From assembly GCF_022919215.1 (NCBI RefSeq), contig NZ_CP095046.1:4640501-4704500 (forward strand): 64,000 bases of DNA, in the 5' to 3' direction. Positions 24,601 through 31,975 of the stretch are shown here, in pieces. The notes beneath the pieces were generated by a model, which worked only from the letters and a program-made list of their open reading frames with translations, did not search any database and was not told the DNA's origin. The position numbers and the translations under genes are program-made. Every line of letters starts with the position of its first letter. Position 1 is the first letter of the stretch. The stretch comes from Hymenobacter cellulosilyticus (GTDB taxonomy: Bacteria; Bacteroidota; Bacteroidia; Cytophagales; Hymenobacteraceae).

Positions 24601-25227
24601 GCCGACACCCGCGCCGCGGCGGCCCTCTACTGGCTGCGCTTCGCCGACCCCGACCAGCGCGCCCACTGGGAGCGGCAGTTGCAGGGCATAGGGGTGCTGC
24701 TCCAGGTCTTCCCCGATTCGCAGGAGTTTGATGAGCTCAAAACCGAGCTGCAAACGGCCGTAGACCACTTCGCGGAGCAAACCGGACTGTTTACGCTAGG
24801 CCAGGTGGCAGAAGCCGGTGACTACCTTTTCCACGAGCTAACCCACACCGGCACCTTCATCATTGCCGCCGAAGCCGCCGAGCTCTACCAGCAGTTCCAG
24901 AAGCAGCTGCACGAGCGCCAGGCCACGGAGCTGTTTCAGCAGTCTATTGATCAGCTAAAAGACCAGCCGGTAGCGCAGTTCAATTTGGTGCGCCAGTGGG
25001 TGCAGGCGGTACAACCGAAGCGCCTCACCCCCCAGCCCCCTCTCCAAGGGGAGAGGGAGAGCCAGCCGTTAGCAAACGGTACTGGGCTAGCGCATACCTC
25101 AGTACAACATGCGCCCAACGAAAATCGTCAGGCTCCCTCCTCTCCCCTTGGAGAGGGGGCCGGGTTGGTGAGGCGCTTGAGTGCGCCGTGCTGTTGCTCA
25201 CTCAGACCTACGACCCTGCCCGCGTAG
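21619..25227 (+). CDS. Giant AAA ATPase (annotated elsewhere as DNA repair ATPase), N-terminal part
   Basis: This is the first 1134 residues or so of a protein that should continue at 25181-26648. It begins MEAQATQLETGTYEILRNRL and has a beta-propeller-like N-terminal region (FIFGYNVVLGLKAEPDLADV, YYAVVGNLILLKIRPY), then about 500 residues of coiled coil (ELTGRIRRSAPDTVTEFVQL onwards). The natural sequence ends near VRQWVQAVQ. From there the frame runs through a palindromic repeat and stops. Such proteins are known in flotillin-PspA clusters; the DNA repair label is historical and unsupported here. Confidence 0.75.
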   Translation: MEAQATQLETGTYEILRNRLLKSSTDLRQRLDLLNTERKQVFGAVDTRLLGTGRITTENNCVPWDMVPVGQRFIFGYNVVLGLKAEPDLADVFGVYEYAEHDFRPLGLELLQNPQFLEEFRNLYRYYKNTQFVKFAVIGVHLFMVFRVGKSASDVKTFKWLIQGDTLSYIDNRSDHEYTFPPQHEFSWKRATRDMQRGGKHPHISIEDKVFVETVGGDLTIKVEDNTTSGHGILSEPVDNKDQTLDDSEIYYAVVGNLILLKIRPYQEQQYRYFIFNHKLKTAQRLDALADACVLLPDGQGLIFPHGFYLQTGDNKLFDNGLREMLFEKRVVSPNGEDFLYVFFNKDHGTYLLLSYNRIAQRVDNPIVCHGYALFENGELCYFRADDEPKKHHAVQIWQTPYTAPDFQLPVTSDSYLYKLGNKEIVRAMSEVQEVLTLTGKDDSYAGLYLDLIRQTTALTDAYHWLREPAAQALAEPLGEIRQTATAAVEEFEKVQSIRKNTAQQTAAVFQKADELTGRIRRSAPDTVTEFVQLLGELRGVRGEVISLKELRYVELPAVEKHAADLEALSKEVALQTVDFLLRPDALLPYSQRVQAIADGVEQVQKTVEADQREQETAAVAQELELLIEVVSNLPIPDPTQTTAIIDNISTVYARFNQIRAALKRRRQALAGTEAQAEFTAQLKLLEQALTNYLDLADTPAKCDEYLTKLMVQLEELEGKFPDFDQFIEQLTTRREQVVEAFESKKTALVAARNQRATALLQSAERLLKAVQSRLTRLESVADINGYFAADVMVEKVRQMAQELINLGDSVKSDDVLSRLKTLREDAVRQLRDRADLYADGGQTLKFGPHAFTVNTQPLELTVVLRDGDLHYHLTGTNFFQKITDPALLASKPVWEQTVLSENQDVYRAEFLAWRILQAAQHPAPANPEAGRAAVLSVPELGHLSPAELLTYVQQFMAARYQEGYLKGVHDHDAALLLTALVRLTRTADLLRYPADTRAAAALYWLRFADPDQRAHWERQLQGIGVLLQVFPDSQEFDELKTELQTAVDHFAEQTGLFTLGQVAEAGDYLFHELTHTGTFIIAAEAAELYQQFQKQLHERQATELFQQSIDQLKDQPVAQFNLVRQWVQAVQPKRLTPQPPLQGERESQPLANGTGLAHTSVQHAPNENRQAPSSPLGEGAGLVRRLSAPCCCSLRPTTLPA

Positions 25228-26648
25228 TCCACACGCCTACTTTAGAAACCCTCGAAGGCTTCCAGGGTACACACCCCCGCCTCGCCGACGACCGAACTTA
25301 CCAACTCAACTTCCCCGATTTCCGCCGCCGTCTACTGCACTACGACCGGGCCACGGTGGCCCAGTACGAGGCGTTTCAGGAGGTAAAGAAGCAGCTGCTG
25401 GGCCGGGCCGCCGAGGACATGCGCCTGGAAGATTTCCGGCCCCGCGTGCTCACGTCCTTCGTGCGCAACCGCCTCATCGACCAGGTCTACCTGCCCATCA
25501 TCGGGGCCAACTTGGCCAAGCAGATCGGCACCGCCGGGGAAGGCAAGCGCACCGACCTGATGGGTTTGCTCCTGCTCATCTCCCCGCCCGGCTACGGCAA
25601 AACCACGCTCATGGAGTACGTGGCCAACCGGCTAGGTCTTATCTTCATGAAGATCAACGGGCCGGCCATCGGGCACGCCGTGACCAGCGTGGACCCCGCC
25701 CAGGCCCCCAACGCCGGGGCGCGGCAGGAGCTCGAAAAGCTGAACCTGGCCTTCGAGATGGGCGACAACGTGATGATTTACGTCGACGACATTCAGCACT
25801 GCAACCCCGAGTTTCTGCAGAAGTTTATCTCGCTCTGCGACGCCCAGCGCAAGATTGAGGGCGTCTACCAGGGCCGCCCCCGCACCTACGACTTCCGGGG
25901 CCGCAAGGTGTGCGTGGTCATGGCCGGCAACCCCTACACCGAAAGCGGCGACGTGTTCCAGCTGCCCGACATGCTGGCCAACCGCGCCGACATCTACAAC
26001 CTGGGCGACATTCTGACGGCCGGCTCCGAAGACGCCTTCCGCCTCTCCTACCTCGAAAACGCCCTGACCAGCAACGCAGCCCTGGCGCGCCTGTCCACCC
26101 AAAGCCCCCAGGACGTGCCCGCCCTCATCCGCCTGGCCGAGACCGGGCAGCAGGACGGCCTCAGCTTCGAGGGCAACCACTCGCCCGAGGAGCTCAACGA
26201 GTACGTGGCCGTGCTGCAAAAGCTGCTGCGCCTGCGCGACGTGGTGGCCCGCGTGAATGCCGCCTACATTGCCAGCGCCGCCCAGGCCGATGCCTACCGC
26301 ACCGAGCCGCCGTTCAAGCTGCAGGGCTCCTACCGCAACATGAACAAGCTGGCCGAGAAAGTGCGCCCCGTGATGAACGACCAGGAAATCGAGCAGCTCC
26401 TGGCCGCCCACTACGAAAGCGAAGCCCAAACCCTGACCAGCGCCACCGAAGCCAACCTGCTCAAGCTGCGCGAGCTGCTGGGCTGGCTCACCCCCGAGCA
26501 AGCCGCCCGCTGGCAGCAAATCAAGCAAACCTACCTCGACAACCTCCGCAACTCCGGCGCCGGCCAGCTCCTGCAGATGCTGGATAAGCTGGAAAACATT
26601 GCCGGTGGGTTGAGTGGGATTCGGGAGGCACTGAAGCGGGAGTACTAA
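24996..26648 (+). CDS. Giant AAA ATPase, C-terminal part with AAA module
   Basis: Real coding sequence resumes at AVLLLTQTYDPARVVHTPTL, right after the repeat. The AAA module has Walker A SPPGYGKTTLMEYVA, Walker B VMIYVDDIQHCNPEF, and sensor 1 VVMAGNPYTESG. The C-terminal helical region ends in GGLSGIREALKREY. The open frame extends back into the repeat to 24996, but the first bases are the other-frame reading of the N-terminal part. Without the insertion the two parts would form one protein of about 1620 residues. Whether this half is translated from an internal start is open. Confidence 0.75.
   Translation: MGAGGTTEAPHPPAPSPRGEGEPAVSKRYWASAYLSTTCAQRKSSGSLLSPWRGGRVGEALECAVLLLTQTYDPARVVHTPTLETLEGFQGTHPRLADDRTYQLNFPDFRRRLLHYDRATVAQYEAFQEVKKQLLGRAAEDMRLEDFRPRVLTSFVRNRLIDQVYLPIIGANLAKQIGTAGEGKRTDLMGLLLLISPPGYGKTTLMEYVANRLGLIFMKINGPAIGHAVTSVDPAQAPNAGARQELEKLNLAFEMGDNVMIYVDDIQHCNPEFLQKFISLCDAQRKIEGVYQGRPRTYDFRGRKVCVVMAGNPYTESGDVFQLPDMLANRADIYNLGDILTAGSEDAFRLSYLENALTSNAALARLSTQSPQDVPALIRLAETGQQDGLSFEGNHSPEELNEYVAVLQKLLRLRDVVARVNAAYIASAAQADAYRTEPPFKLQGSYRNMNKLAEKVRPVMNDQEIEQLLAAHYESEAQTLTSATEANLLKLRELLGWLTPEQAARWQQIKQTYLDNLRNSGAGQLLQMLDKLENIAGGLSGIREALKREY
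25019..25180. repeat. Palindromic repeat, family B, copy 2, inserted in the ATPase gene
   Basis: Ends GCGCCTCACCCCCCAGCCCC and GGGTTGGTGAGGCGC are inverted, each next to a hairpin of the CCCCTCTCCAAGGGGAGAGG type. It matches the copy at 20997-21162. The upstream and downstream coding parts are in different frames, as expected for an insertion whose length is not a multiple of three. Confidence 0.8.
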
Positions 26649-26686
26649 GCTGTTATCTTGAGCTTTACAGGTAGTAAGTCAATCTG

Positions 26687-27274
26687 ATGAAAAAATATAT
26701 TCTACTGGCTTCTTTAGCTATTGGAGGGGTATCGCAAGCGTTGGGACAAACTGTGATTCAAGGCGACAGTATGTTTCTTGGACTTCAAATCAGGAAATCT
26801 TCCGTTGCGCAGGTTAAAGCCCAATTAGGGAACCGTTACCGGGCTGAGAAAATTGTGAGTGTCGGTACAGAAAAAACTCGTGATGGGCAATGCATTACCA
26901 CCAAGCGGGTGACAGGCGTGTCCATGCATTTTCGGAAACAGGGCCTGATTTGCTTTGTCAATACGAACACCACGAAGTGGCGTCAGGGGTTAGCTCTGAT
27001 CGAATTCGATTCTACAGCCAATGTATCGTCTGCCAAGGGCATACAGCCCGGTAAACATCGATTCAGCGACGTAATCGCGCAGTACGGGCCAATCGATTTT
27101 GACAAAAAAGATAATTCTCTACCAGCAGCACAAGAGATTTCCAACGATGGAGAACACTGGTATACTGTTTTGGTTTTCCCAACCATTCGCTTCATAAGTC
27201 CAGGAAAAAAGCAACCTGGGGAGAACTTACTACTAAGGCCGGTTACCGGTATTTGGTTGGAGAATCAATACTAG
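26687..27274 (+). CDS. Secreted hypothetical protein
   Basis: The 195-residue protein has a signal peptide MKKYILLASLAIGGVSQALG cut before QTVIQG. The mature part (LGLQIRKSSVAQVKAQLGNR, GVSMHFRKQGLICFVNT, IQPGKHRFSDVIAQYGPIDF) has the feel of a periplasmic two-lobe repeat fold, but I do not recognise a family. Base composition is more AT-rich than the ATPase before it. It lies between the ATPase end and a decayed copy of that end, so it is probably part of an inserted segment. Confidence 0.6.
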   Translation: MKKYILLASLAIGGVSQALGQTVIQGDSMFLGLQIRKSSVAQVKAQLGNRYRAEKIVSVGTEKTRDGQCITTKRVTGVSMHFRKQGLICFVNTNTTKWRQGLALIEFDSTANVSSAKGIQPGKHRFSDVIAQYGPIDFDKKDNSLPAAQEISNDGEHWYTVLVFPTIRFISPGKKQPGENLLLRPVTGIWLENQY

Positions 27275-27309
27275 TGACACCTGCGAGCCCCTTACTAAAT
27301 TCTGCTGCC

Positions 27310-27403
27310 ACTCCGGCACCGGCCAGCTCCTGCAAATGCTCGATAAGTTGGAGGACATTGCCGGGGGTTGAGCGGGATTCGGGAGGCGTTGAAGCGGGAG
27401 TAA
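27310..27403 (+). pseudogene. Duplicated remnant of the ATPase 3' end
   Basis: This segment repeats the last 95 bp or so of the ATPase gene (26551-26648) with scattered differences: SGTGQLLQMLDKLEDIAGG is followed by a one-base loss and an early stop. It shows that the end of the ATPase gene was duplicated and that 26687-27274 sits between the two copies. Confidence 0.8.
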
Positions 27404-27435
27404 ATAGGCTTTAACTTATAATCATTAGTTCTGCT

Positions 27436-28662
27436 ATGATCAATATATATGATGCTGATTGGCTCGCTGACTTCTTTCATCTAAATCAGCAAGGACGCTT
27501 GATTCGCCGCGAATCAGTTACTACCGAGTTTAAGCGTGAGTTTGACTGGGCTAGCAAAGAAAGTCGGTCTAAGTATGCTAAATCAATGGCTGCATTCGCT
27601 AATAACAGAGGCGGATGCCTAGTATTTGGGATTAAGAATGCCCCTCATGAGGTAGTGGGCATATCTAACTTCATGGCTATTGACGATGCAGTAATTACCA
27701 CTTTTCTCAATGAACTGTTCACACCTTATATTGAGTTTGAGCGCACGGAGCATGAAGTAGATGGTAAAACTATAGGTATAATCTGGGTCAAGGAAAACCA
27801 GACCAAACCAGTCGTTTGCATTAAGGATTCAGCAGTCACGTTCGGTTCTGATATTTATTTCCGATATGGCGCGAAGTCAGAAAAGATAAAAGCTGGTGAC
27901 TTAGTCAATATCATCAACCAAGTAAGGGAAGACGAAACTCGTAAATGGCGAAATATTTTTGAAAAATGTGCTACAATTGGAGTTGATAATATTGGATTTT
28001 TGAATAAGAAGACTGGTGAGATAAAATCAAACGCTAATACATTTATTCTTGACGAAGCCTTACTAAATCAGATTCAAATTGTAGATAAGTATTCAGAGAA
28101 GACAGAAGGATCCCCGGCCTTACGCATAATTGGCGAGATACCAGAAGTAGCACGGGTTATTACACGTGCCAAGCCATTGTATGAGGAAGACTTAATCAAA
28201 GCATTTAGCACTGGACATCTGGAGGCTACTCCTCAGGATTATATTAGGGCTATTGTGCATGGTAACACGGTTAATGTTCCTGTTTATTTTCTCTTTCACG
28301 CTATGCAACTTAACATTCATCAGTCTATTGATTTTGTAAGCAATTTAGCTACTACTCACCGCCAAAAAGACAACCTATTAAAAAGACTGCGCGACATACT
28401 GGACATGAATAAAAAGCATGCAATTCATACACTAGGTGGTACTCCTCATGCTGAAAAGCGCAAAGAGTATTTCGAGTTAATAGTAAGTTCTCAATCTGTA
28501 GAAATAACAAATGTCGAAGAAGCAGCAAGAGTATCAGAGAGTCTATACTCGCTAAGGGGCGATATTTACTCGCATGCACATTGCCTTCCTATTTTAGACA
28601 AGCTCCGCAGCTATTCTTCGGAAATGAAGCAAGGTCAACGCTATACTTTTCGGGGGCACTGA
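27436..28662 (+). CDS. AlbA_2 (Schlafen-like) DNA-binding domain protein
   Basis: The 408-residue protein has the AlbA_2 signature near the N-terminus: ESVTTEFKREFDW, then AFANNRGGCLVFGIKN and a G-D-x-Y-F-R-Y-G-like ending (SDIYFRYGAKSEKI). The rest is helical and unrecognised. Base composition is clearly AT-rich for this genome, pointing to horizontal transfer. AlbA_2 proteins are common on genomic islands and in some defence loci. No partner gene is visible, so a defence role is only a possibility. Confidence 0.7.
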   Translation: MINIYDADWLADFFHLNQQGRLIRRESVTTEFKREFDWASKESRSKYAKSMAAFANNRGGCLVFGIKNAPHEVVGISNFMAIDDAVITTFLNELFTPYIEFERTEHEVDGKTIGIIWVKENQTKPVVCIKDSAVTFGSDIYFRYGAKSEKIKAGDLVNIINQVREDETRKWRNIFEKCATIGVDNIGFLNKKTGEIKSNANTFILDEALLNQIQIVDKYSEKTEGSPALRIIGEIPEVARVITRAKPLYEEDLIKAFSTGHLEATPQDYIRAIVHGNTVNVPVYFLFHAMQLNIHQSIDFVSNLATTHRQKDNLLKRLRDILDMNKKHAIHTLGGTPHAEKRKEYFELIVSSQSVEITNVEEAARVSESLYSLRGDIYSHAHCLPILDKLRSYSSEMKQGQRYTFRGH

Positions 28663-28748
28663 CCTATCTGGATGCGTTGCACTTCCGGTCTCAAATTGAC
28701 TCTACCTATACCTGTCTTTCCTAATTGGGGGCAGGAATTTGTGCCTCC

Positions 28749-28906
28749 CACAGTCGCTCGGCTGTGCCGAGTGACGCCTACGCCGGAGCGGCTATGCCGC
28801 GAGTGCCCCCTCCATTCGGGCGCACCTCAACGAACCAGCGGCGGGGCCTAATTCGCAGCAGAGCTGCTCAAGCGTATTAGTCACCCGGCACAGCCGAGCG
28901 ACTGTG
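28749..28906. repeat. Palindromic repeat, family C, copy 1
   Basis: Left arm CACAGTCGCTCGGCTGTGCC and right arm GGCACAGCCGAGCGACTGTG are near-perfect inverted repeats. The inner sequence GCCGGAGCGGCTATGCCGCG recurs at 61683-61826. It lies directly after the AlbA_2 island. No reading frame of note. Confidence 0.75.
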
Positions 28907-28947
28907 GCGCGACTGAATCTTTTCAGCCGCCAGGCGCGGGCGGTTCT

Positions 28948-29039
28948 CGTGTGGAGAATTTCTAATTTTTAGGAAAATTCTCCACACGATCAGTGCGTAA
29001 AATGTGGAGAATTTTTACAGATTACAAAAATTCTCCACA
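28948..29039. promoter_or_regulatory. Two tandem palindromes upstream of an XRE gene
   Basis: The first, CGTGTGGAGAATTT / AAATTCTCCACACG, spans 28948-28988. The second, TGTGGAGAATTTTT / AAAAATTCTCCACA, spans 29003-29039. The arms are perfect and share TGTGGAGAATTT. They end 18 bp before the start of the helix-turn-helix gene at 29058. They could be operators for that protein or the ends of a mobile palindrome; as RNA they would form two A/U-rich hairpins. Confidence 0.55.
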
Positions 29040-29057
29040 CCATTTTGCTTTCCGCGT

Positions 29058-29694
29058 ATGGCCCGCCATCCTGCTGCTTCTGATTCCGTACTGCGCCGGG
29101 TGCGGACCTGGTTTGAACTGAGTCTCGCTGACTTGTCCTTATACCTGGGTGTGAGCCAATCCTTGCTGCAAGCCATTGAGGCCGGGCAGCGTGGCCTCAC
29201 CCTGCCCGTGCGCGTAGCCCTGCTGCCGCTGCGGCTTCAGCTGCCCCGCCCGAGGTGCCGGCTGCTCCGGCCGCCGACGCCCCGCTGCCCCCGGCTACGC
29301 CCGCGCCCGACGCAGCCGACCTGAACTTGCGGCGGCGGGAGTGCCTGCGCCGGGCCCAGGGGCTGCTCGCCCAGGCCGAGAAGCTGGCGCGGCGGGCCCA
29401 CGTCGCGGCCCGCTCGGCGGTGGCCCTGCCGGCCCTGCTCCCCCCGACCCCGACGCGCCGGCCCCGCAGGAGGCCCCCGCTACTCCGGCCAAGCAGGCGC
29501 TGGCGGCGGCCCTGGAACAAGCCGCCGACCCCGCCGACCCCACTTTTGCCCTCGACCATGCCCGGTGGCTGCGGGGCTGGCTGCACCGCCGCGCCCGCCC
29601 CCTCACCGCGCAGGAGGCTACCCGCCTGCACCGTCTGCGCGCCCAGGCTGCTGGGCTCTTGGCCGAGGCCGAGGCACTGGCCACTTTTTTATAG
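29058..29694 (+). CDS. XRE-like helix-turn-helix protein (two frameshifts)
   Basis: The repaired protein is 212 residues. The HTH at residues 14-45 reads RTWFELSLADLSLYLGVSQS followed by LLQAIEAGQRG. An Ala/Pro linker and a helical C-terminal half with LRRAQGLLAQAEKLARRA and LTAQEATRLHRLRAQAAGLL follow. One base is missing near 29231 and one in the C run at 29446-29451. The gene is preceded by two palindromes and followed after 87 bp by a hypothetical gene that may be its partner. Confidence 0.65.
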
Positions 29695-29781
29695 CCCCAC
29701 CCTTGTAAATCTGATAGTTACCCTCATATATTCAAACAGTCTATTATTTCACTTTTCTCACTCTTTTTATCCTTCATTACC

Positions 29782-30201
29782 ATGAATCCCGATTACAGTT
29801 TGCTCACCACCTGGGCTCAGTGCGACGCGGCTACCGCCGACGTGACCTTCGAGCTCAAAACCTTCACCCACGCCGACTCCGGCCTGGATTTGGCCGACGA
29901 CCGGGCCGCCCGCAGCCAGGCCAGCGCCGCCGCGGCCCTGGCCAAGAAAGACAAGGAAATAGCGGCCGCCGAGCGCGATGCCGCGGCCCCCGGCCTCACG
30001 CCCGAGGAGCAGGAGGATGCCAACGACGCCCTGGATCTGTTGCGCCTCCAGCGCAAAAAGATTGTCAAGAACAACCGCGCCAACGTCGGCACCGAACGAT
30101 TTTTGGGCACCGTGGATGCGGGGCAGGTACAAACTCAGGTTGATTTCCTGAACAAGGTGCTGGCCGGTATTGCAGCCCACCGGGACACGCTCAGCGCCTA
30201 A
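29782..30201 (+). CDS. Hypothetical helical protein
   Basis: The 139-residue acidic protein starts MNPDYSLLTTWAQCDAATAD and is mostly helical with Ala-rich stretches (AAAALAKKDKEIAAAERDAA, LDLLRLQRKKIVKNNRA). No signal peptide or known motif. It follows the XRE gene and ends at a strong terminator, so the two probably form a unit. I do not recognise the family. Confidence 0.65.
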   Translation: MNPDYSLLTTWAQCDAATADVTFELKTFTHADSGLDLADDRAARSQASAAAALAKKDKEIAAAERDAAAPGLTPEEQEDANDALDLLRLQRKKIVKNNRANVGTERFLGTVDAGQVQTQVDFLNKVLAGIAAHRDTLSA

Positions 30202-30244
30202 GCGGTTCCGGCCCCGGTACGGAGCCGGCAGCATAGCTTCCCGA

Positions 30245-30279
30245 ACGACCCTGGCCCGTAAGGCCAGGGTCGTTTTTTT
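30245..30279 (+). terminator. Rho-independent terminator
   Basis: A perfect 12-bp stem ACGACCCTGGCC / GGCCAGGGTCGT is followed by seven T in all. It lies 44 bp after the hypothetical gene ending at 30201. Confidence 0.9.
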
Positions 30280-30387
30280 GTGGCTGCCCTGCGGCCCCCG
30301 TAGCCCATGAGCAGCACCTTTTACCCGAAATGGTCTTGGCACCAACCCGCGCCGGCCCTACCTTGCCCTCCCGCTAACTCCTCTCTC

Positions 30388-30924
30388 ATGGGCAAGCAAT
30401 ACCCCGCCATCAGCGCCGACACTCAGGCCTTTATCGAGCGGCAGCACGTGTTCTTCGTGGGCACGGCCGCCGCGGATGGGCGCGTCAATATCTCGCCCAA
30501 GGGGCAGGATACGTTGCGCGTGCTGGGCCCCAACCGCGTGGCCTGGCTGAACCTGACCGGCAGCGGCAACGAAACCGCCGCCCACTTGCTGGAAGTAAAC
30601 CGCATCACGCTGATGTGGTGCGCCTTTGAGGGCCCGCCCAACATCCTGCGCCTCTACGGCACGGCTGCCATCTACCACCCGCGCGACGCGGAGTGGACCG
30701 AGCTGCTGCCCCTGTTTCCGTCCCTGCCCGGCGCCCGGCAGATTCTGGTGGTCGACGTGGATCTGGTGCAGACGTCCTGCGGCATGGCCGTGCCCTTCCT
30801 CGACTACCGGGCCGAGCGCGACGAGCTGAACGACTACATGGAACAGCGCGGCCCCGAGCAGGTAGAGCAGTACTGGCACAACCGCAACACCCGCAGCATC
30901 GACGGCAAGCCCACTGGTATCTGA
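30388..30924 (+). CDS. Pyridoxamine 5'-phosphate oxidase family protein
   Basis: The 178-residue protein begins MGKQYPAISADTQAFIERQH and continues VFFVGTAAADGRVNISPKGQ, then NRVAWLNLTGSGNETAAHLL and MWCAFEGPPNILRLYGTA, the split-barrel FMN-binding pattern of PNPOx-like proteins. It probably binds FMN; the substrate is unknown. The start is placed at 30388 because the preceding 27 codons look like leader. Confidence 0.85.
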   Translation: MGKQYPAISADTQAFIERQHVFFVGTAAADGRVNISPKGQDTLRVLGPNRVAWLNLTGSGNETAAHLLEVNRITLMWCAFEGPPNILRLYGTAAIYHPRDAEWTELLPLFPSLPGARQILVVDVDLVQTSCGMAVPFLDYRAERDELNDYMEQRGPEQVEQYWHNRNTRSIDGKPTGI

Positions 30925-30961
30925 GTTGGGCCCAGAGCTGCGCGGGCTACTGCCGCAAAAG

Positions 30962-31864
30962 CTAGTTCAGAAACCGGGCCCGGTACTCACGCGGGGTCAG
31001 GCCGATTTCTTTCTTGAAAAGGCGGGAGAAGTAGGTCGGGTTGTCGAAGCCGAGCTGGTAGGCCGTTTGGGCAATGGTATTGTCGGTGCCCAGCAGCAGG
31101 TTTTTGGCCTCGCCCAGCAGAAATGAGTGAATATGGTCGAGGGCGGTGTGGCCGGTTTCCTGCTTGAGCAAATCGGTGAGGTAGCGCGGGGAAGTGTGCA
31201 GCTGCCCGGCCAGGTACTTCACCGTGGGCAGGCCCTGGGTTTGCAGCTGACCTTGCTCGAAATACGCGGTGAGCAAAGCTGTAAAACGGGCCACCACGGG
31301 GCCCGACAGCGCCGCGCTCCGGTTCAGGAACTGCCGCTTGTAAAACCGCTGGGAGTACTTCAGCAGCGCGTCGAGGTGGGTCAGGATAATGCCGCGGCTG
31401 TACTCGTCCGGATTGTTGCCGTACTCGAACTCCATCTGCCGGAACAGCTCCCACATGATGTGCTCCTCGCGCGGGGCCACGTGCAGGGCCTCGTTGGCCT
31501 CGTACTCGAAGAAGCCATACTTGCGGATATCCGCGTGCAGGGCGTGGCCCAGCAGATAGTCTTCGTGGAGAAAGATCAGAAAGGAGTTTTCGGTCAGCTC
31601 GGCGTGGGTGAGCTCCACCAGCTGCCCGGGCTTGACAAACGAGAGGGACCCGCCTTCGTGGTCGTAGCGGGTGCGGCCGTAGCGAAACTCCCCGGCGCTG
31701 ATTTTCTTCAGGCTGATCATGTAAAAATCGGCCGTCAGGGGCTTGTCGCCCAGGGTGCAGGGCGCCAGCATCTGGCAGGTGAGCAGGCTGAGCAGCGGGT
31801 GTGCGGGCGGCGGGCTCCCAATGGCACGGTGGAAGGCGCTGATGCTCTCGTAGTGCGGCGTCAT
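30962..31864 (-). CDS. AraC-family transcriptional regulator
   Basis: The 300-residue protein has a cupin-like N-terminal domain and a C-terminal double helix-turn-helix: TVKYLAGQLHTSPRYLTDLL and DNTIAQTAYQLGFDNPTYFS followed by RLFKKEIGLTPREYRARF. The start is at MTPHYESIS. It lies 111 bp downstream of an SDR gene on the same strand. AraC regulators next to SDR oxidoreductases of this type are common in Bacteroidota, and control of the SDR is likely. Confidence 0.85.
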   Translation of the reverse strand: MTPHYESISAFHRAIGSPPPAHPLLSLLTCQMLAPCTLGDKPLTADFYMISLKKISAGEFRYGRTRYDHEGGSLSFVKPGQLVELTHAELTENSFLIFLHEDYLLGHALHADIRKYGFFEYEANEALHVAPREEHIMWELFRQMEFEYGNNPDEYSRGIILTHLDALLKYSQRFYKRQFLNRSAALSGPVVARFTALLTAYFEQGQLQTQGLPTVKYLAGQLHTSPRYLTDLLKQETGHTALDHIHSFLLGEAKNLLLGTDNTIAQTAYQLGFDNPTYFSRLFKKEIGLTPREYRARFLN

Positions 31865-31975
31865 GGCGCGGAGCAGGCTAGTAACAACAGGTAAGATAGA
31901 ACAGGAAAGTCTCACAACCGCCCCGGCTGAACTTGCCGCGGCTGGGGCGGTTGTAAAACGGTAATTTCCGAGAGC

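Noticed and set aside
26687..28662. A complete defence system
   Set aside because: Only one AlbA_2 protein and a secreted protein are present; no nuclease, toxin or known partner could be identified.
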